Below, one piece after another: positions 43,234-44,837 of a stretch of DNA of 44,837 nt; position 1 is the first letter of the stretch; each line of letters begins with the position of its first letter. The DNA is taken from the NCBI RefSeq assembly GCF_001894825.1, contig NZ_BCWY01000075.1, positions 1 to 44,837 on the forward strand, given 5' to 3'. The stretch is from Rhodococcus jostii NBRC 16295. GTDB lineage: Bacteria > Actinomycetota > Actinomycetes > Mycobacteriales > Mycobacteriaceae. The notes below the pieces were generated by a model, which saw only the letters and a program-made list of their open reading frames with translations, made no database searches and was not told the DNA's origin. The translations under genes were made by a program, and so were the position numbers.

Positions 43234-43569
43234 TCAGGCGTGGCGCGCCAGATCGAAGCCGAAGGATTCTGCGACGGCGTCGTCCACCCTGCCCTCGTGG
43301 TTGGCGAGGAGCTCTTCGCGTTCGTTGGCGGAGAGCCCACCCCAGATTCCGTACGGTTCGCCGACGCTGAGCGCGTGCTCGCGGCACTGGACCAGCACGG
43401 GGCAGCTGTGGCAGATCATCTTGGCGCGGAAGTCCCGCATCTCGCGTGCCCGTCCGCGTTCACGGTCGGGATGGAAGAAGGTGGACGACTCGAAGCCGCG
43501 GCACGCGGCGTCTCTCTGCCAGTCCCACACCTCGGCGACCGGAATGGGAAGACTCAGCCGATTGGACAT
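43234..43569 (-). CDS. whiB3: WhiB-family iron-sulfur transcription regulator, WhiB3-like
   Basis: Protein of 111 residues. The four [4Fe-4S] ligands are Cys23, Cys53, Cys56 and Cys62 (C-x29-C-x2-C-x5-C). The segments FFHPDRERGRAR and HALSVGEPYGIWGGLS match WhiB3 rather than WhiB1, WhiB2, WhiB4 or WhiB7. WhiB3 binds the primary sigma factor and links redox state to lipid metabolism in mycobacteria. The ATG at 43569 overlaps the 3' end of the glucokinase gene by 16 bp, so the two are probably co-transcribed. Confidence 0.92.
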   Translation of the reverse strand: MSNRLSLPIPVAEVWDWQRDAACRGFESSTFFHPDRERGRAREMRDFRAKMICHSCPVLVQCREHALSVGEPYGIWGGLSANEREELLANHEGRVDDAVAESFGFDLARHA

Positions 43570-44558
43570 TGCACTCCTCCAGATACTCGTGAGCCGTCAT
43601 GTGCGAGCCCGAGCATGTGCTCCCGGGCCAGATCGGCGGCGCCGACGATGCCGACGTTCGCGCCGAGTTCAGCCAGTCGCACTTCGGCGACCGGGCGGTG
43701 TGCGCGTCCGGTGAGGCGGTTCTCGAACGCGGCGGCGGCGGGGGCTCGCAGCAGTTCGCCCGCCTCGCACACCCCTCCGCCGATGATGAAGAGGTCGGGG
43801 TCGAAGAACGCGGCGATATCCGCCATTCCGTGTCCCAGCCAGGAGCCGATCACCTGGAAACACTCGAGCGCGGCGGGATCACCCGCTTGCGCGGCCGCGG
43901 TGATGTGCAGGCCGGTGATCGCGTCGGCCCGACCACCCGCGCGGGCGAGGAGGTCGGCGGCAAATCCAGGCGAGACGTTGGCGAGGTCCTGCGCTTCACG
44001 GACGAGTGCCCGCCCGCTGGCGTATCGCTCCCAGCAGCCGTGGTTGCCGCAACCGCATCGACGACCGTGCGGTTCGACGTTGAGATGCCCGAATTCCGCG
44101 GCCACCCCGAACTTGCCGCGATGGAGGACGCCGTCGACGACGATGCCGCCGCCGATCCCGGTTCCCACGGTGAGCACGACGACGGTCTGTCCCGTCCGCC
44201 CGGCCCCGAATCGCGCCTCGCCCCAGGCTGCGGCGTTGGCGTCGTTCTCGACGACTGTCGGCAGTCCGCAGGAGGCCTGAACGACCTCGCCCAGGGGCTC
44301 GTTTCGCCAGGCCAGGTTCGGGGCGAAGAGCACGGTGCTGAGATCGGCGGCCACGAACCCGGCCGCGCCGATACCGACCGCTTGCACGGGGTGCGTGGCC
44401 GCCAGTTCGCGAACGAGTTCGGCGATGGCGTTCTCGACCTCCCGCGCATCGTGGGACGGGGTGTCTCGACGCTCCATCCGGTGGATGACTCCGTCGCCGT
44501 CCACGACTCCGGCCGCGATCTTCGTGCCACCCACATCGATGCCAATCGTCAGGGCCAT
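43554..44558 (-). CDS. glk: ROK-family glucokinase
   Basis: Sugar kinase of 334 residues, probably ATP- or polyphosphate-dependent glucokinase. The phosphate-binding DVGGTK is at 8-13 and END at 104-106. The ROK zinc site is complete: E155-FGH with His158, and Cys168, Cys170 and Cys175 in CGCGNHGC. There is no N-terminal helix-turn-helix, so it is an enzyme and not a ROK repressor. The ATG at 44558 follows GAGGAC at nine bases; a TTG at 44576 would add six residues without a ribosome site. It overlaps whiB3 by 16 bp. Confidence 0.93.
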   Translation of the reverse strand: MALTIGIDVGGTKIAAGVVDGDGVIHRMERRDTPSHDAREVENAIAELVRELAATHPVQAVGIGAAGFVAADLSTVLFAPNLAWRNEPLGEVVQASCGLPTVVENDANAAAWGEARFGAGRTGQTVVVLTVGTGIGGGIVVDGVLHRGKFGVAAEFGHLNVEPHGRRCGCGNHGCWERYASGRALVREAQDLANVSPGFAADLLARAGGRADAITGLHITAAAQAGDPAALECFQVIGSWLGHGMADIAAFFDPDLFIIGGGVCEAGELLRAPAAAAFENRLTGRAHRPVAEVRLAELGANVGIVGAADLAREHMLGLAHDGSRVSGGVQCPIG

Positions 44559-44630
44559 GTTTCGTGTCCTCTTCAAATCTCCGAGTGAGCGGTGTCACGC
44601 TGACACTAGAGGACCTTTGGCTCGTTATCA

Positions 44631-44670
44631 ATACGCACTTTGGTTTTTTTGAGAACAAAGTCGTGCGTAT
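44631..44670. promoter_or_regulatory. Imperfect inverted repeat upstream of glucokinase
   Basis: ATACGCACTTTG (44631-44642) pairs with CAAAGTCGTGCGTAT (44656-44670) apart from a three-base bulge. A T-run lies between. It is 73 bp upstream of the glucokinase start, in the divergent gap with the gene at 44751. It may be an operator or a hairpin. Confidence 0.45.
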
Positions 44671-44750
44671 GTCAGCCCCCGAACAGCCGCTTCCGAATCT
44701 CATCCGTGAGGAGTGATCCGGGACTGCACAGGTAGGAGGACTCTGAGAGC

Positions 44751-44837
44751 GTGCGCGACGCCCCCGAGCACCCGGAACCGGGCGAGACCGCGGCCCGGCG
44801 GCTCGACTGGCAGTGGCGAGCCGCGGCGGTCGGCGCC
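44751..44837 (+). CDS. Start of an unidentified gene (cut by window end)
   Basis: Twenty-nine open codons from a GTG at 44751, with AGGAGGA ten bases upstream, running off the end of the window. The visible N-terminus is charged and ends LDWQWRAAAVGA. This is too little to name the product. It is divergent from the glucokinase gene. Confidence 0.5.
   Translation, partial: MRDAPEHPEPGETAARRLDWQWRAAAVGA

Overview
The window is high-GC actinobacterial DNA, most likely from Rhodococcus or a close relative in the Mycobacteriales. The pointers are an overlapping-type lysC-asd pair, a WhiB3-like iron-sulfur regulator, a PknD-like kinase with an extracellular propeller, a DUF3558-like lipoprotein, GTG starts and redundant beta-oxidation genes. 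Species is not decidable from the sequence alone. No tRNA, rRNA, CRISPR array, transposase or phage gene was seen.

Layout: (1) 1-7 kb, minus strand: a SulP transporter, a secreted lipase, asd, lysC, a lipoprotein and a GAP-family membrane protein. (2) 7-18 kb, a sulfate-ester region: a DUF1254 protein divergent from a type I arylsulfatase, two tandem SulP transporters with a small membrane protein, and a divergent AI-2E-family membrane protein translationally coupled to a metallo-beta-lactamase-fold alkylsulfatase. (3) 18-35.6 kb, a beta-oxidation island in two arms diverging from 25.3-25.6 kb. The left arm holds an MFS transporter, a crotonase, an acyl-CoA dehydrogenase (ACAD), an acyl-CoA synthetase fused in frame to an ACAD, and a half-type ACAD. 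The right arm holds a thiolase, a MaoC half, an SDR, an alpha-methylacyl-CoA racemase-like protein, a second SDR, a second MaoC half, an ACAD and a second thiolase, then a double-domain TetR divergent from another ACAD. (4) 35.8-41 kb: a second arylsulfatase and a LAL-type LuxR regulator. (5) 41-44.8 kb: a small protein, a PknD-like kinase, whiB3 and a ROK glucokinase.

Inferred logic: sulfatases release sulfate and an alcohol or phenol from sulfate esters, SulP proteins move sulfate or a related anion, and the organic part could feed the CoA-dependent island. The island has everything for side-chain or branched-acyl degradation: activation, racemisation, dehydrogenation, (R)-hydration, (3R)-hydroxyacyl oxidation and thiolysis. 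The substrate is unknown, and the link between the sulfatases and the island rests on proximity and shared cis elements only.

Non-coding structure is rich. An inverted repeat with half-site GGGTGATCC lies upstream of the sulfatase transcription units. An 18-bp element (AAGTGAATATGCNNTAAC) occurs four times at island promoters. A long palindromic repeat sits directly after stop codons at three gene ends. A 13-bp inverted repeat lies in the tetR/ACAD divergent region.
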